A stretch of 64,000 nt of DNA from contig NZ_JAKLTM010000003.1 in NCBI RefSeq assembly GCF_022012305.1, positions 248,001-312,000 on the forward strand, written 5' to 3'. Under the pieces are notes generated by a model that worked only from the letters and a program-made list of their open reading frames with translations, made no database searches and was not told where the DNA came from. Below are positions 53,329 through 64,000 of the stretch, in pieces. A program made the translations under genes and the position numbers. The first letter of the stretch is position 1; the number at the start of each line of letters is the position of its first letter. Origin of the DNA: Ramlibacter paludis. GTDB lineage: Bacteria > Pseudomonadota > Gammaproteobacteria > Burkholderiales > Burkholderiaceae_C.

Positions 53329-54023
53329 TGCTCAAGGTCGCCAACCTGCATGCCTTCTACGGCAAGAGCCACGTCCTGCATGGCGTGGAGTTCGACGTGG
53401 GCGAGGGCGAGATCGTCGCCCTGCTGGGACGCAACGGCTCGGGCCGGTCCACCACCGCCAAGGCCATCATGGGCATGGTGGAAGCGCACGGGGACGTCGT
53501 GTTCAAGGGCCAGGCCATCCAGGGCCGCAAGCCCTACGAGATCGCGCACCTGGGCCTGGGCTACGTGCCCGAGAACCGCGACATCTTCCCCAAGCTCACG
53601 GTGCACCAGAACCTGATGCTCGGGCAGAAATCGGCGAAACAGGCCGGCCGCTGGAGCTTCGACGACATGTACGGCATGTTCCCGCGCCTGAAGGAACGGC
53701 AGCACACCGAAGCCGGCGTGTTGTCCGGCGGCGAGCAGCAGATGCTGACGCTGTGCCGCACCCTGATGGGCGACCCGGAACTGATCATCATCGACGAGCC
53801 GACCGAGGGCCTGGCCCCCAAGATTGTCGAGCTGGTCGGCGAGTACCTGAAGACCCTGAAATCCCGCGGCGTGTCGGTGCTGCTCATCGAGCAGAAGCTG
53901 ACCATCGCCATGGCGATTTCCGATCGGGCGCTGGTGATGGGCCACGGCAGCATCGTGTTCCAGGGCACCCCGGACACGCTGCGCGCGGACGCCTATATCC
54001 GCAAGGAGTGGCTGGAGGTATAA
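53328..54023 (+). CDS. livF: Branched-chain amino acid ABC transporter ATPase LivF (Walker A Lys replaced by Arg)
   Basis: A 231-residue ATPase, last of the Liv set; its ATG shares one base with the livG stop. LGLGYVPENRDIFPKLTV is the LivF mark, with signature LSGGEQQML and Walker B LIIIDEPTEG, then LLIEQKLTIAM. Walker A reads GRNGSGRST, so the lysine that binds the ATP phosphates is R40. Everything else is intact. I recall arginine here in some Burkholderiales LivF proteins, so it may be a lineage trait in which LivG carries the main hydrolysis. Confidence 0.92.
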
Positions 54024-54063
54024 CCTCCCGCAAGCCCCGTGTCCCTCATCGGACACGAGCAGG

Positions 54064-54091
54064 TTGCAGCGCAACATCGCCCCACTACAAT
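54064..54091 (+). promoter_or_regulatory. Putative promoter of the beta-oxidation cluster
   Basis: TTGCAG (54064-54069), 16 bases, then TACAAT (54086-54091). The -10 is good and the -35 moderate. The -35 lies in the palindrome GTTGC-AGC-GCAAC (about 54063-54075), which shares TGCAGCGCAAC with the livH upstream site. The palindromic operator at 54097-54116 sits at the expected start point. Confidence 0.55.
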
Positions 54092-54096
54092 CCAAA

Positions 54097-54116
54097 AAAA
54101 GAACGACCGTTCTTTT
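54097..54116 (+). promoter_or_regulatory. Perfect palindromic operator before the beta-oxidation cluster
   Basis: AAAAGAACG-AC-CGTTCTTTT, nine paired bases on each side of a two-base centre, directly after the -10 box and 31 bases before the fad ATG. The size and symmetry fit a TetR-family repressor such as those controlling fatty-acid degradation in betaproteobacteria. No TetR gene is in the window, so the protein is unidentified. Confidence 0.75.
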
Positions 54117-54146
54117 ATCTAGTTCTCCTCCAACCAAGGAAGCAGC

Positions 54147-56246
<2,100 letters not shown>

Positions 56247-56254
56247 ACGCGCCC

Positions 56255-57730
56255 ATGGTGAAACGCATCCTGCTGGTGCTTGCCGCCTTGTTGCTGCTGC
56301 TGGTGGCGGTCCTGGCCGTCAACACGCTGCGCCAGGGCTCGCGCCAGCTCGATGTGCCCCCGGCGCCGCCGCTGGCCCTCGACGAGAAGGCGCTGGCGGA
56401 CAAGCTGGGTGCAGCCATCCGCCTGCAGACGGTGTCCAGCCTCGAGGATCCCACCGCCAACGCGGCCGAATTCCGCAAGCTGCACGCGCTGCTGCAGGAG
56501 CGCTTCCCGCGCGTGCATGCCACGTTGCAGCGCGATCTGGTCAACGACCTGAGCCTGCTCTACACGTGGAAGGGCACGGACCCGAACGCGAAGCCGGTCG
56601 CCTTCATCGCGCACCAGGACGTCGTCCCCATTGCCCCGGGCACCGAAAGCAAGTGGCAGGTGGCGCCCTTCTCCGGCGAGGTGAAGGACGGTTACGTGTG
56701 GGGCCGAGGCGCCTGGGACGACAAGGGCAACCTCATCGCGCAGCTGGAGGCGGTGGAGATGCTGCTGGCGGCCGGCTTCCAGCCGCGCCAGACGATCTAC
56801 CTCATTGCCGGCGCCGACGAGGAAGTGGGCGGCCCACGTGGCGCGGTCGCCATCGCCAAGATGCTGCGCGAGCGCAAGGTGCGGCTGGACTTCGTGATCG
56901 ACGAAGGCCTGGTGCTCACCGAAGGCATCCTGCCCGGCGTGAAGGCGCCGGCGGCGCTGGTGGGCATGGCGGAGAAGGGCTACATCACGGTGCAGATCAC
57001 CGCGAACGCGCCCCCAGGGCATGCGTCGATGCCGCCCCCGCCCGGCACGACGGCGATCGCCAAGGTCGGCGATGCGCTCAAGCGGCTGGACGAGGAGCAG
57101 TTCCCGCCCAAGCTGCAGGGCGTGGCGCGCGAGCTGTTCCAGACGCTGGCCCCCGAGATGGGCGGCATCCAGCGCGTGGCGCTTTCCAACCTGTGGCTGT
57201 TCGGCCCGCTGCTCGAGAAGCAGCTCGCGAAAGGCGCCAGCACCAATGCGATGCTGCGCACGACCACGGCGCTGACCATCGTGAATGCCGGCAACAAGTC
57301 GAACGTGATCCCCGGCCAGGCCGACGCCACGCTGGACTACCGCATCCTGCCGGGCGACAGCACCGAGAAGGTTCTCGCGCACGTGCGCTCCAAGGTCGGC
57401 GAGGGCGTCGAGGTCAAGTCCCTGGGCGGCAGCACGGAACCCACGCCGGTGAGTTCCACCGCCGCGCCTTCCTACTACCAGCTGCAGCGCACGCTGCGCG
57501 CCGTGTTCCCCGGCACGCTGGTGGCGCCGGCGCTCTACGTCGCCGGCTCCGATTCGCACCATTTCGTGGACCTGGCCGACAGCATCTACCGCTTCTCGCC
57601 CGTGCGCGTGAAGCCGGAAGACGTCGCCCGGCTGCACGGCACCAACGAGCGCATCGCCGTCGCCAACCTGGGCGAGCTGGTGCGCTTCTACCATCAACTC
57701 CTGCGCAACCTGAACGCGCCGGCCCCCTGA
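56255..57730 (+). CDS. M20 family carboxypeptidase/amidohydrolase, PM20D1/CPS1-like, membrane-anchored
   Basis: A 491-residue metallopeptidase with one N-terminal membrane helix (RILLVLAALLLLLVAVLAVN), so the enzyme probably faces the periplasm. Metal ligands are H120 and D122 (FIAHQDVVP), D155 (GRGAWDDKGN) and E189/E190 (GADEEVGG). The KWQVAPFSGEVKDGYVWGRG stretch is typical of the PM20D1/CPS1 branch, which in animals makes and breaks N-acyl amino acids. It sits inside the beta-oxidation run, eight bases after the hydratase/dehydrogenase gene. The ATG at 56255 is the only start giving the membrane helix. Confidence 0.85.
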   Translation: MVKRILLVLAALLLLLVAVLAVNTLRQGSRQLDVPPAPPLALDEKALADKLGAAIRLQTVSSLEDPTANAAEFRKLHALLQERFPRVHATLQRDLVNDLSLLYTWKGTDPNAKPVAFIAHQDVVPIAPGTESKWQVAPFSGEVKDGYVWGRGAWDDKGNLIAQLEAVEMLLAAGFQPRQTIYLIAGADEEVGGPRGAVAIAKMLRERKVRLDFVIDEGLVLTEGILPGVKAPAALVGMAEKGYITVQITANAPPGHASMPPPPGTTAIAKVGDALKRLDEEQFPPKLQGVARELFQTLAPEMGGIQRVALSNLWLFGPLLEKQLAKGASTNAMLRTTTALTIVNAGNKSNVIPGQADATLDYRILPGDSTEKVLAHVRSKVGEGVEVKSLGGSTEPTPVSSTAAPSYYQLQRTLRAVFPGTLVAPALYVAGSDSHHFVDLADSIYRFSPVRVKPEDVARLHGTNERIAVANLGELVRFYHQLLRNLNAPAP

Positions 57731-57757
57731 CACGACTCCCCTGAAAGGCAACACACC

Positions 57758-58933
57758 ATGACCAAGGCCGTCATCGTCTCCACCGCCCGCACCCCGCTCA
57801 CCAAGAGCTGGAAGGGCGCGTTCAACATGACGCACGGCGCCACCCTGGGCGGCCATGCGGTGAAGCATGCCGTGCAGCGCGCCGGCATCGACCCCGGCGC
57901 CATCGAGGACGTCCTCATGGGCTGCGCCAATCCCGAAGGCGCCACCGGCGCCAACATCGCGCGCCAGATCGCGCTGATGGCCGACCTGCCGGTGACGGTG
58001 TCCGGTGCCACCGTGAACCGCTTCTGCTCCTCGGGCCTGCAGACCATCGCCATGGCTTCGCAGCGCATCATCGCGGGCGAAGGCGACGTCTACGTCGCCG
58101 GCGGCGTGGAAAGCATCTCCTGCGTGCAGCAGGAAATGAACACGCACATGCTGCGCGACCTGGCGCTGGACAAGAAGAAGCCCGAGATCTACTGGACGAT
58201 GCTGCAGACCGCGGAGCAGGTCGCCAAGCGCTACGACATCGGCCGCGACCGCATGGACGAATACGGCGCCGCCTCGCAGCAGAAGGCCTGCGCCGCGCAG
58301 GCGGCCGGCAAGTTCAACGACGAGATCGCGCCCATCACGGTGAAGGCCGGCGTGGCCGATGCGGTCATGGGCCTGATCACCAAGGAAGTGACGGTCAGCA
58401 AGGACGAGGGCCTGCGCGAAGGCACGACCAAGGAAGGCATCAGCGGCATCAAGCCGGCACTGCCGGGCGGCGTGATCACCGCCGGCAATGCCAGCCAGTT
58501 CTCCGACGGCGCCGGCGCCTGCGTGGTGGTGAGCGAGGAGTACGCCGCGCGCAACAACCTCAAGCCCATGGGTCGCTTCCTCGGCTTCGCGGTCGCGGGC
58601 TGCGAGCCGGACGAGATGGGCATCGGCCCCGTGTTCGCCGTGCCGAAGGTGCTCAAGAAGCTGGGCCTGACGGTGCAGGACATCGACCTGTGGGAGCTGA
58701 ACGAAGCTTTTGCGGTGCAGGTGCTGTACTGCCGCGACAAGCTGGGCATCCCGGCGGACCGCCTGAACGTCAACGGCGGCGCCATCGCCGTCGGCCACCC
58801 GTACGGTGTGTCGGGCCAGCGCCTGACCGGCCATGCGCTGATCGAAGGCAAGCGGCGCGGGGCGAAGCGCGTGGTCGTCACGATGTGCATCGGCGGCGGC
58901 ATGGGGGCTGCGGGCGTCTTCGAAGTGCTGTAA
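57758..58933 (+). CDS. Acetyl-CoA acyltransferase (thiolase)
   Basis: A 391-residue thiolase. The acyl-accepting cysteine is C90 in [31 protein letters not shown] with its histidine and [13 protein letters not shown] with the second cysteine complete the site. It cleaves 3-ketoacyl-CoA to acetyl-CoA and a shortened acyl-CoA, the last step of the cycle begun by the genes around it. AAAGG lies upstream of the ATG. It ends 13 bases before the acyl-CoA dehydrogenase. Confidence 0.95.
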   Translation: MTKAVIVSTARTPLTKSWKGAFNMTHGATLGGHAVKHAVQRAGIDPGAIEDVLMGCANPEGATGANIARQIALMADLPVTVSGATVNRFCSSGLQTIAMASQRIIAGEGDVYVAGGVESISCVQQEMNTHMLRDLALDKKKPEIYWTMLQTAEQVAKRYDIGRDRMDEYGAASQQKACAAQAAGKFNDEIAPITVKAGVADAVMGLITKEVTVSKDEGLREGTTKEGISGIKPALPGGVITAGNASQFSDGAGACVVVSEEYAARNNLKPMGRFLGFAVAGCEPDEMGIGPVFAVPKVLKKLGLTVQDIDLWELNEAFAVQVLYCRDKLGIPADRLNVNGGAIAVGHPYGVSGQRLTGHALIEGKRRGAKRVVVTMCIGGGMGAAGVFEVL

Positions 58934-58946
58934 GAGCGGGGAAGGC

Positions 58947-60773
58947 ATGTCTTCCCTGCGTCCCACCCTCGACTTCCTCCTCTACGACTGGCTGCACGCC
59001 GGGCGGCTGGGCGAGCGCGAGCGCTTCGCCGACCATTCGCGCGAGACCTTCGACGCGGTGTTCGACACCTGCGAGCGCATCGCGCGCGAGAAGTACGCGC
59101 CGTTCAACCGCCTGGTCGACACCGAGGAGCCGCGCTTCGACGGCGAAAAGGTGATCCTGCCGCAGGCGACGCACGAGGCGCACCGCGCCTACGTGGCGTC
59201 CGGCATGGTCAGCGCCGCCCAGGACTACGAGGAGGGCGGCATGCAGCTGCCCTACACGATCGAGGCCGCGGCCAACACCTTCTTCGCGCTGGCTTCGGTC
59301 AGCATGGGCTCCAGCCTGCTCACCAAGGGCAACGCCAACCTGTTGCTGGTGCACGGCACCGAGGCGCAGAAGGCCGTGTTCGCGCGCAACGAGTTCGGCG
59401 GCCGCTTCACCGGCACCATGTGCCTGTCGGAGCCGCAGGCCGGCTCCTCGCTGTCCGACGTCGCCACGCGCGCCACGTCCGACGGCGCGGATTTCGAAAG
59501 CGATCCGCTCGGCCCGCGCTACCGCCTCAAGGGCAACAAGATGTGGATCTCGGCCGGCGAACACGAGCTGGCCGAGAACATCATCCACCTCGTGCTGGCC
59601 AAGATCCCGGGACCCGACGGCAAGCTGGTGCCGGGCACGCGCGGCATCTCGCTGTTCATCCTGCCCAAGAAGCTGGTCGACACCGAAGGGCGGTTGACCG
59701 GTGAGCGCAACGACGTCGCGCTCGCGGGCCTCAACCACAAGCTGGGGTGGCGCGGCACGACGAACACGCTGCTAAATTTCGGCGAAGGCAAATATCCCGT
59801 GCGCGGTGGCGCGGGTGCCATCGGCTATCTCGTGGGCAAGCCGGGCGAAGGCCTGCGCTGCATGTTCCACATGATGAACGAGGCGCGCATCGGCATCGGC
59901 CTGGCGGCCACGGCACTGGGCCTGGCCGGCTACTACGCTTCGCTGGAATACGCGAAGAACCGTCCCCAAGGCCGCCCTGTCGGCCCAGCGGGCAAGGACG
60001 CCGCGCAGCCGCAGGTCCGCATCATCGAACACGCCGACGTCAAGCGCATGCTGCTCGCGCAGAAGTCCTACGGCGAGGGCGCGCTGGCCCTGCTGCTGTA
60101 TTGCGCCCGCCTGGTCGACGAGCAGCACACCGGCACGCCGGAGGCCGCGGAAGAAGCGCGCCTGCTGCTGGAGGTGCTGACGCCGGTGGCCAAGAGCTGG
60201 CCCAGCGAGTTCTGCCTGGAAGCGAATTCGCTGGCGATCCAGGTCCACGGCGGCTACGGCTACACGCGCGACTTCCCGGTGGAGCAGTACTGGCGCGACA
60301 ACCGCCTGAACATGATCCACGAAGGCACGCACGGCATCCAGGCCGCCGACCTGCTGGGGCGCAAGGTGGTGATGGAAGGCGGCAAGGGCCTCATGCTGCT
60401 CGCAGGCCGCATCAACGCGACGATCGAGCGGGCGATCCAGCAACCCGCGCTGGCCGAGCACGCCAATACGCTGGGGCAGGCCCTGCAGAAGGTCGGCGCC
60501 GCCACCAAGGCCGCCTGGGCCACCGGCAATCCTTCCGATGCGCTCGCCAACGCGGTGCCCTACATGCAGGCCTTCGGCCACCTGGTGGTCGCCTGGACCT
60601 GGCTCGACGTGCTGCTGGCCGTGCCCGCCGACAGCACGCGGCCCGAGCACGAAGGCCGGCGCCGCGCCGCCCGTTATTTCTTCCATTACGAGCTGCCCAA
60701 GATCCCCGGCTGGCTGCGCGTGGTGGAAACTCGGGACTCCACCTGTTCCACCATGCCCGAGGAAGCTTTCTGA
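58947..60773 (+). CDS. Acyl-CoA dehydrogenase, long form
   Basis: A 608-residue flavoprotein catalysing the first step of beta-oxidation. The FAD/substrate segment MCLSEPQAGSSLSDV and KGNKMWISAGEHEL lie in the middle domain. GGYGYTRDFPVEQYWRDNRL leads to the catalytic glutamate region MIHEGTHGIQ. The last 120 residues are the extra C-terminal domain found in this roughly 600-residue class. It starts LRPTLDFLLYDWL, typical of the class. It is three bases from the small membrane protein gene. Confidence 0.93.
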   Translation: MSSLRPTLDFLLYDWLHAGRLGERERFADHSRETFDAVFDTCERIAREKYAPFNRLVDTEEPRFDGEKVILPQATHEAHRAYVASGMVSAAQDYEEGGMQLPYTIEAAANTFFALASVSMGSSLLTKGNANLLLVHGTEAQKAVFARNEFGGRFTGTMCLSEPQAGSSLSDVATRATSDGADFESDPLGPRYRLKGNKMWISAGEHELAENIIHLVLAKIPGPDGKLVPGTRGISLFILPKKLVDTEGRLTGERNDVALAGLNHKLGWRGTTNTLLNFGEGKYPVRGGAGAIGYLVGKPGEGLRCMFHMMNEARIGIGLAATALGLAGYYASLEYAKNRPQGRPVGPAGKDAAQPQVRIIEHADVKRMLLAQKSYGEGALALLLYCARLVDEQHTGTPEAAEEARLLLEVLTPVAKSWPSEFCLEANSLAIQVHGGYGYTRDFPVEQYWRDNRLNMIHEGTHGIQAADLLGRKVVMEGGKGLMLLAGRINATIERAIQQPALAEHANTLGQALQKVGAATKAAWATGNPSDALANAVPYMQAFGHLVVAWTWLDVLLAVPADSTRPEHEGRRRAARYFFHYELPKIPGWLRVVETRDSTCSTMPEEAF

Positions 60774-60775
60774 CG

Positions 60776-61027
60776 ATGGCCACGCCGCGAACCCTTGCCC
60801 GCCTCGACACCCTGATCTGGTCGCTGATCTTCGGCGGCCTGCTGGTGCTGGTGCTGGGCATCGCCTCCCACGACGAAACCGCGATCGGCGGCTGGAGCCT
60901 GTCGGTGCTGGGCTCCGTTGCCGCGCTGGCCGGCTTCGTCCTGATCGTCGTGCGCTCGCGCCTGCGCGAGGATGCCGAGCCCGGCGCACAATCGACCCCA
61001 TCCCGAACCGGAGACAGCCCACGATGA
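60776..61027 (+). CDS. Small two-helix membrane protein
   Basis: An 83-residue protein with two predicted membrane helices (LIWSLIFGGLLVLVLGIA, residues about 13-30, and LSVLGSVAALAGFVLIVV, about 42-60) and a polar tail. I recognise no family. It is tightly packed: two bases after the dehydrogenase stop, and its own stop overlaps the next ATG (ATGA, 61024-61027), which is the best evidence that it is real. It may anchor or assist the neighbouring enzymes, but nothing shows this. Confidence 0.65.
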   Translation: MATPRTLARLDTLIWSLIFGGLLVLVLGIASHDETAIGGWSLSVLGSVAALAGFVLIVVRSRLREDAEPGAQSTPSRTGDSPR

Positions 61028-61815
61028 CCCGCACCATCCAGCAATTGTTCGACCTGGAGGGCAAGGTCGCCCTCGTCACCGGCGGCTCGCGCGGCCTGGG
61101 CCTGCAGCTCGCGCATGCGCTGGGCGAGGCCGGCGCGCGCATCATGCTCAGCGCCCGCAAGGAAGGCGAACTGGAGGAAGCCGTGGCCGACCTGCAGGCC
61201 GCCGGCATCGACGCGCGCTGGGTCGCCGCCGACTGCGCGAAGGAAGAGGAGATCCGCAAGCTCTCCGACCAGACCTTCGAACGCATGGGCAACGTCGACA
61301 TCCTGGTGAACAACGCCGGCGCCGCCTGGGGCGCGCCGGCCGAGGACCATCCCGTGGAAGCCTGGGACAAGGTCATGAACCTCAACGTCCGCGGCTATTT
61401 CCTGCTGGCCCAGCAGGTCGCGAAGCGGGGCATGATCCCGCGCAAGTCGGGGCGCATCATCAACGTCGCCTCCATCGCCGGCCTGGGCGGCAACCCCGCC
61501 GACATGAACACGCTGGCCTACAACACGTCCAAGGGCGCGGTCATCACCTTCACCCAGGCGCTGGCTTGCGAGTGGGGCAAGTACGGCATCAACGTCAACG
61601 CCATCTGCCCGGGCTTCTTCCCGAGCAAGATGACCAAGGGCACGCTGGAGCGCATCGGCGTCGACAAGCTGGCCGAGAACGCGCCGCTGCGCCGCCTGGG
61701 CGACGACGAGGACCTGAAGGGCACGGCGCTGCTGTTCGCGTCCGACGCCGGCAAGCACATCACCGGCCAGTGGCTGGCGGTGGACGGCGGCGTCAGCGTG
61801 GTGACGGGGGGCTGA
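61024..61815 (+). CDS. Short-chain dehydrogenase/reductase
   Basis: A 263-residue classical SDR. The NAD(P)-binding motif is TGGSRGLG (19-26), followed by NNAG, the serine in INVASIAGLGG and the active-site Y166 and K170 in LAYNTSKGA. Arg after the first glycines hints at NADP, but this is weak evidence. In this cluster it probably oxidises or reduces an acyl-CoA-level alcohol or ketone. It overlaps the small membrane protein gene at the start and is four bases before the thioesterase gene. Confidence 0.92.
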   Translation: MTRTIQQLFDLEGKVALVTGGSRGLGLQLAHALGEAGARIMLSARKEGELEEAVADLQAAGIDARWVAADCAKEEEIRKLSDQTFERMGNVDILVNNAGAAWGAPAEDHPVEAWDKVMNLNVRGYFLLAQQVAKRGMIPRKSGRIINVASIAGLGGNPADMNTLAYNTSKGAVITFTQALACEWGKYGINVNAICPGFFPSKMTKGTLERIGVDKLAENAPLRRLGDDEDLKGTALLFASDAGKHITGQWLAVDGGVSVVTGG

Positions 61816-61819
61816 GCAC

Positions 61820-62233
61820 GTGGCTTCGCCCAAGCTGTTCGGCGTCGAGATTCCCTTCGTCCACCACCTCGGCTTCGAGCTGGTGAGGATGGAAGGCGGC
61901 GCGTCGGAGCTGAAGTTCGCGCCGAAACCGGAGCACCTGAACTCCTTCCAGGTCACGCACGGCGGCGCCGTCATGACCTTGCTGGACGTGACCATGGCCA
62001 CGGCGGCGCGCAGCGTCGACCTGGAGATCGGCGTCGTCACCATCGAGATGAAGACGAGCTTCATGCGGCCTTGCGTGGGCGTGCTCACCGGCAAGGGAAG
62101 GCTGATGCACAGGACGCGCTCCATGGCCTTCACCGAAGCAACGATCTACGACGCCGACGACATTGCCTGCGCGCATGCCACCGGCACCTTCAAGTACGTG
62201 CCGCGCAAGCAGGCCGCGATTTCCACCGACTGA
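61820..62233 (+). CDS. PaaI-family hotdog thioesterase
   Basis: A 137-residue hotdog-fold protein starting with GTG. NSFQVTHGGAVMTLLDVTMATAAR contains the HGG loop and the catalytic-type aspartate of PaaI thioesterases, and VVTIEMKTSFMRP is the next strand. It likely releases CoA from acyl or aryl thioesters, keeping free CoA available during degradation. It starts four bases after the SDR gene and ends 16 bases before the reductase gene. Confidence 0.88.
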   Translation: MASPKLFGVEIPFVHHLGFELVRMEGGASELKFAPKPEHLNSFQVTHGGAVMTLLDVTMATAARSVDLEIGVVTIEMKTSFMRPCVGVLTGKGRLMHRTRSMAFTEATIYDADDIACAHATGTFKYVPRKQAAISTD

Positions 62234-62249
62234 ACGAGAGGAGGCTTCC

Positions 62250-63266
62250 ATGCCCGCCAACAAGCAGCTCCTGCTGGACAACCGCCCCGAGGGCGAAGCC
62301 AAGGCCAGCAACTTCAAGCTGGTGACCGCCGACACGCCGGCGCTGAAGGACGGCGAGGTGCTGGTCAAGCACCACTTCCTGAGCCTCGACCCTTACATGC
62401 GCGGCCGCATGAACGACGCCAAGAGCTACGCCCAGCCGCAGCCGCTGGGCCAGGTGATGCAAGGCGGCACGGTCGGCGAGGTGGTCGAGAGCCGCAACGC
62501 CAAGTACGCCGTGGGCGACAAGGTGGTGGGCTTCGGCGGCTGGCAGCAGTACAGCGTCGTGGCCGCGGACCAGCCCGGTGCGCTGCGCAAGGTGGACACC
62601 ACCCACGTGCCGCTGTCGCACTACCTGGGCGCGGTGGGCATGCCGGGCGTGACGGCCTGGTACGGGCTGGTGAAGATCATCGAAGCCAAGCAGGGCCAGA
62701 CCATCGTGGTCAGCGCGGCAAGCGGCGCGGTGGGCAGCGCACTGGGCGCGCTGGCGAAGGCACGCGGCTGCCGCGCCGTCGGCATTGCCGGCGGCCCCGA
62801 CAAGTGCCGCTACGTGACGGAAGAACTCGGCTTCGACGCCTGCATCGACTACAAGCAGCACAAGGACGCCGGCTCGCTGTCGAAGGCGATCAAGGAAGCC
62901 TGCCCCAACGGCATCGACGGCTACTTCGAGAACGTCGGCGGCATGGTGATGGACGCGGTGCTGCTGCGCATGAACGCGCACGGCCGCATCGCGCTGTGCG
63001 GGATGATCGCCGGCTACGACGGCCAGCCGATCCCGATGGCCTATCCGCAACTGCTGCTGACCAACCGCCTGCTGATCCAGGGCTTCATCGTCAGCGAGCA
63101 CATGGAAGTGTGGCCCGAGGCGCTGAAGGAACTGGGCATGCTGGTCGGCAGCGGCAAGCTGAAGCCGCGCGAGTCGGTGGCGCAAGGGCTGGAAGCGGCC
63201 CCGGACGCCTTCCTCGGCATGCTCAAGGGCAAGAACTTCGGCAAGCAGCTGGTCAAGCTGGTCTGA
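62250..63266 (+). CDS. NADP-dependent MDR-family oxidoreductase (CurA/leukotriene B4 dehydrogenase type)
   Basis: A 338-residue zinc-free medium-chain reductase. The N-terminal LLLDNRPEGEAKASNFKL and DPYMRGRMNDAKSYAQP are characteristic of the CurA/LTB4DH group, and VVSAASGAVGSALGALAKARG is the nucleotide-binding fold. Such enzymes reduce the C=C bond of enones or enals. GAGGAGG lies before the ATG at 62250, which settles the start; the frame is open upstream inside the thioesterase gene. Confidence 0.9.
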   Translation: MPANKQLLLDNRPEGEAKASNFKLVTADTPALKDGEVLVKHHFLSLDPYMRGRMNDAKSYAQPQPLGQVMQGGTVGEVVESRNAKYAVGDKVVGFGGWQQYSVVAADQPGALRKVDTTHVPLSHYLGAVGMPGVTAWYGLVKIIEAKQGQTIVVSAASGAVGSALGALAKARGCRAVGIAGGPDKCRYVTEELGFDACIDYKQHKDAGSLSKAIKEACPNGIDGYFENVGGMVMDAVLLRMNAHGRIALCGMIAGYDGQPIPMAYPQLLLTNRLLIQGFIVSEHMEVWPEALKELGMLVGSGKLKPRESVAQGLEAAPDAFLGMLKGKNFGKQLVKLV

Positions 63267-63294
63267 TGCGCGGTTCGCGGGCCGGGATCCGGAC

Positions 63295-64000
63295 ATGAGC
63301 GACTACGCCACGCACGAAGTCTTCAACCAGCCCGAGCCGCTGGTGGGCTACAACCTGTTCGAAGGCAACCAGGCCTTGCGCGACGCGCTGCGCTTCAACG
63401 CGCCGCAACTGGACGTGGCGCCGCTCGCGCAACTGGGCCAGCTGGCCGGCAGCGCGGAGATGCAGGAGCATGCGCGCCTCGCCAACACGCGCACGCCCGA
63501 GCTGCACACGCACGACCGCTTCGGCCGCCGCGTCGACGAAGTCGAGTTCCACCCCAGCTACCACGCGCTGATGACGGCCGCGGTGCAGGCCGGCCTGCAC
63601 GGCACGCCCTGGGCGGGCGAGGGCGCGAGCCCGCACGTGCTGCGCGCGGCCGGCTTCATGCTCTTCACCGAGCTGGAGCCTTCCATCCTGTGCCCGGTCT
63701 CGATGACCTACGCGGTCACGCCGGCGCTGCGCAGCAATGCGGCGATCTACGCCGAGTGGGGGCCCAAGCTCACCAGCCGCAGTTACGACCCCGCGCTCAA
63801 GCCCGCCGCCAACAAGTTCGGCGTGACCATGGGCATGGGCATGACGGAGAAGCAGGGCGGCTCGGACGTGCGCGCCAACACGACCCGCGCCGAGCCCGAT
63901 GGCACCGACGACTGGGGGGCGCGTTACCGCGTCACCGGCCACAAGTGGTTCTTCTCGGCGCCGATGTGCGACGCCTTCCTGGTGCTCGCGCAGACGGCGT
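63295..64000 (+). CDS. AidB-like acyl-CoA dehydrogenase (5' part, cut by the window edge)
   Basis: The first 235 codons of an acyl-CoA dehydrogenase-like flavoprotein. EVFNQPEPLVGYNLF and MGMTEKQGGSDVRAN, then GHKWFFSAPMCDAFLVLAQT, are the AidB marks. AidB belongs to the acyl-CoA dehydrogenase superfamily and binds DNA in E. coli after alkylation damage; plain isovaleryl-type dehydrogenases share the core. It starts 28 bases after the reductase gene on the same strand. The DNA-binding C-terminal part is outside the window. Confidence 0.85.
   Translation, partial: MSDYATHEVFNQPEPLVGYNLFEGNQALRDALRFNAPQLDVAPLAQLGQLAGSAEMQEHARLANTRTPELHTHDRFGRRVDEVEFHPSYHALMTAAVQAGLHGTPWAGEGASPHVLRAAGFMLFTELEPSILCPVSMTYAVTPALRSNAAIYAEWGPKLTSRSYDPALKPAANKFGVTMGMGMTEKQGGSDVRANTTRAEPDGTDDWGARYRVTGHKWFFSAPMCDAFLVLAQTA

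Overview
The window reads as chromosomal DNA of a GC-rich (roughly two thirds G+C by eye) betaproteobacterium of the Burkholderiales, most like the Comamonadaceae (Ramlibacter/Variovorax type). The clues are the smc-zipA-ligA order, a dap cluster carrying a PilU-type ATPase, a Bug/TctC solute-binding protein, a five-gene Liv transporter and a large beta-oxidation cluster. I saw no rRNA, tRNA, CRISPR array, prophage or insertion sequence. No gap between genes exceeds about 215 bases. The genus is inference.

Layout. 1-766: end of recD, then a small GAF protein. 981-9505 (minus): dapC, dapD, pilU, dapE, prmB, a PLP sulfur-amino-acid enzyme and an ABC-F ATPase, mostly with 4-base overlaps. 9654-11310: two lipoproteins and a VOC protein. 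11408-18026 (plus): smc, zipA, ligA. 18646-21442: an accessory-looking block with a HipB-like HTH fused to a GIY-YIG-like domain, a hipBA toxin-antitoxin pair with a visible promoter/operator, and a peptide deformylase gene whose start overlaps the hipA stop. 21443-24085: an unknown exported protein and a DUF2235 hydrolase with a LecA-like C-terminal domain. 24184-28724 (minus): Bug protein, glnD, map. 28799-32752: purL. 32861-35676 (minus): a U32 protein (RlhA type) and a solute-binding protein. 35768-38987: DUF1624 membrane protein and katE. 39078-42602 (minus): PpiC, BolA, YciB, MsrB, SelO. 42743-47172 (plus): an acyltransferase of the LuxI/FeeM GNAT type, broken by an A8 tract, then a CqsS-like hybrid histidine kinase and a receiver-kinase. 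47229-54023: acyl-CoA ligase and a complete Liv transporter. 54147-64000: a fatty-acid/acyl-CoA degradation cluster behind a perfect palindromic operator.

How the genes work together. The minus-strand block at the left makes meso-diaminopimelate (lysine and cell wall). smc-zipA-ligA serves chromosome organisation, division and DNA ligation. The right third imports branched-chain amino acids or similar acids and runs beta-oxidation.

The most interesting locus is 42743-47172. It has the logic of an acyl-signal quorum-sensing operon (synthase, membrane sensor kinase, cytoplasmic receiver-kinase), with a synthase type I do not know next to this sensor class and with a possible on/off A8 tract. 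Second is the HTH-GIY-YIG plus hipBA plus def block. Two 83-bp palindromic repeats with compensatory changes (24092 and 32766) point to a dispersed structured repeat family.
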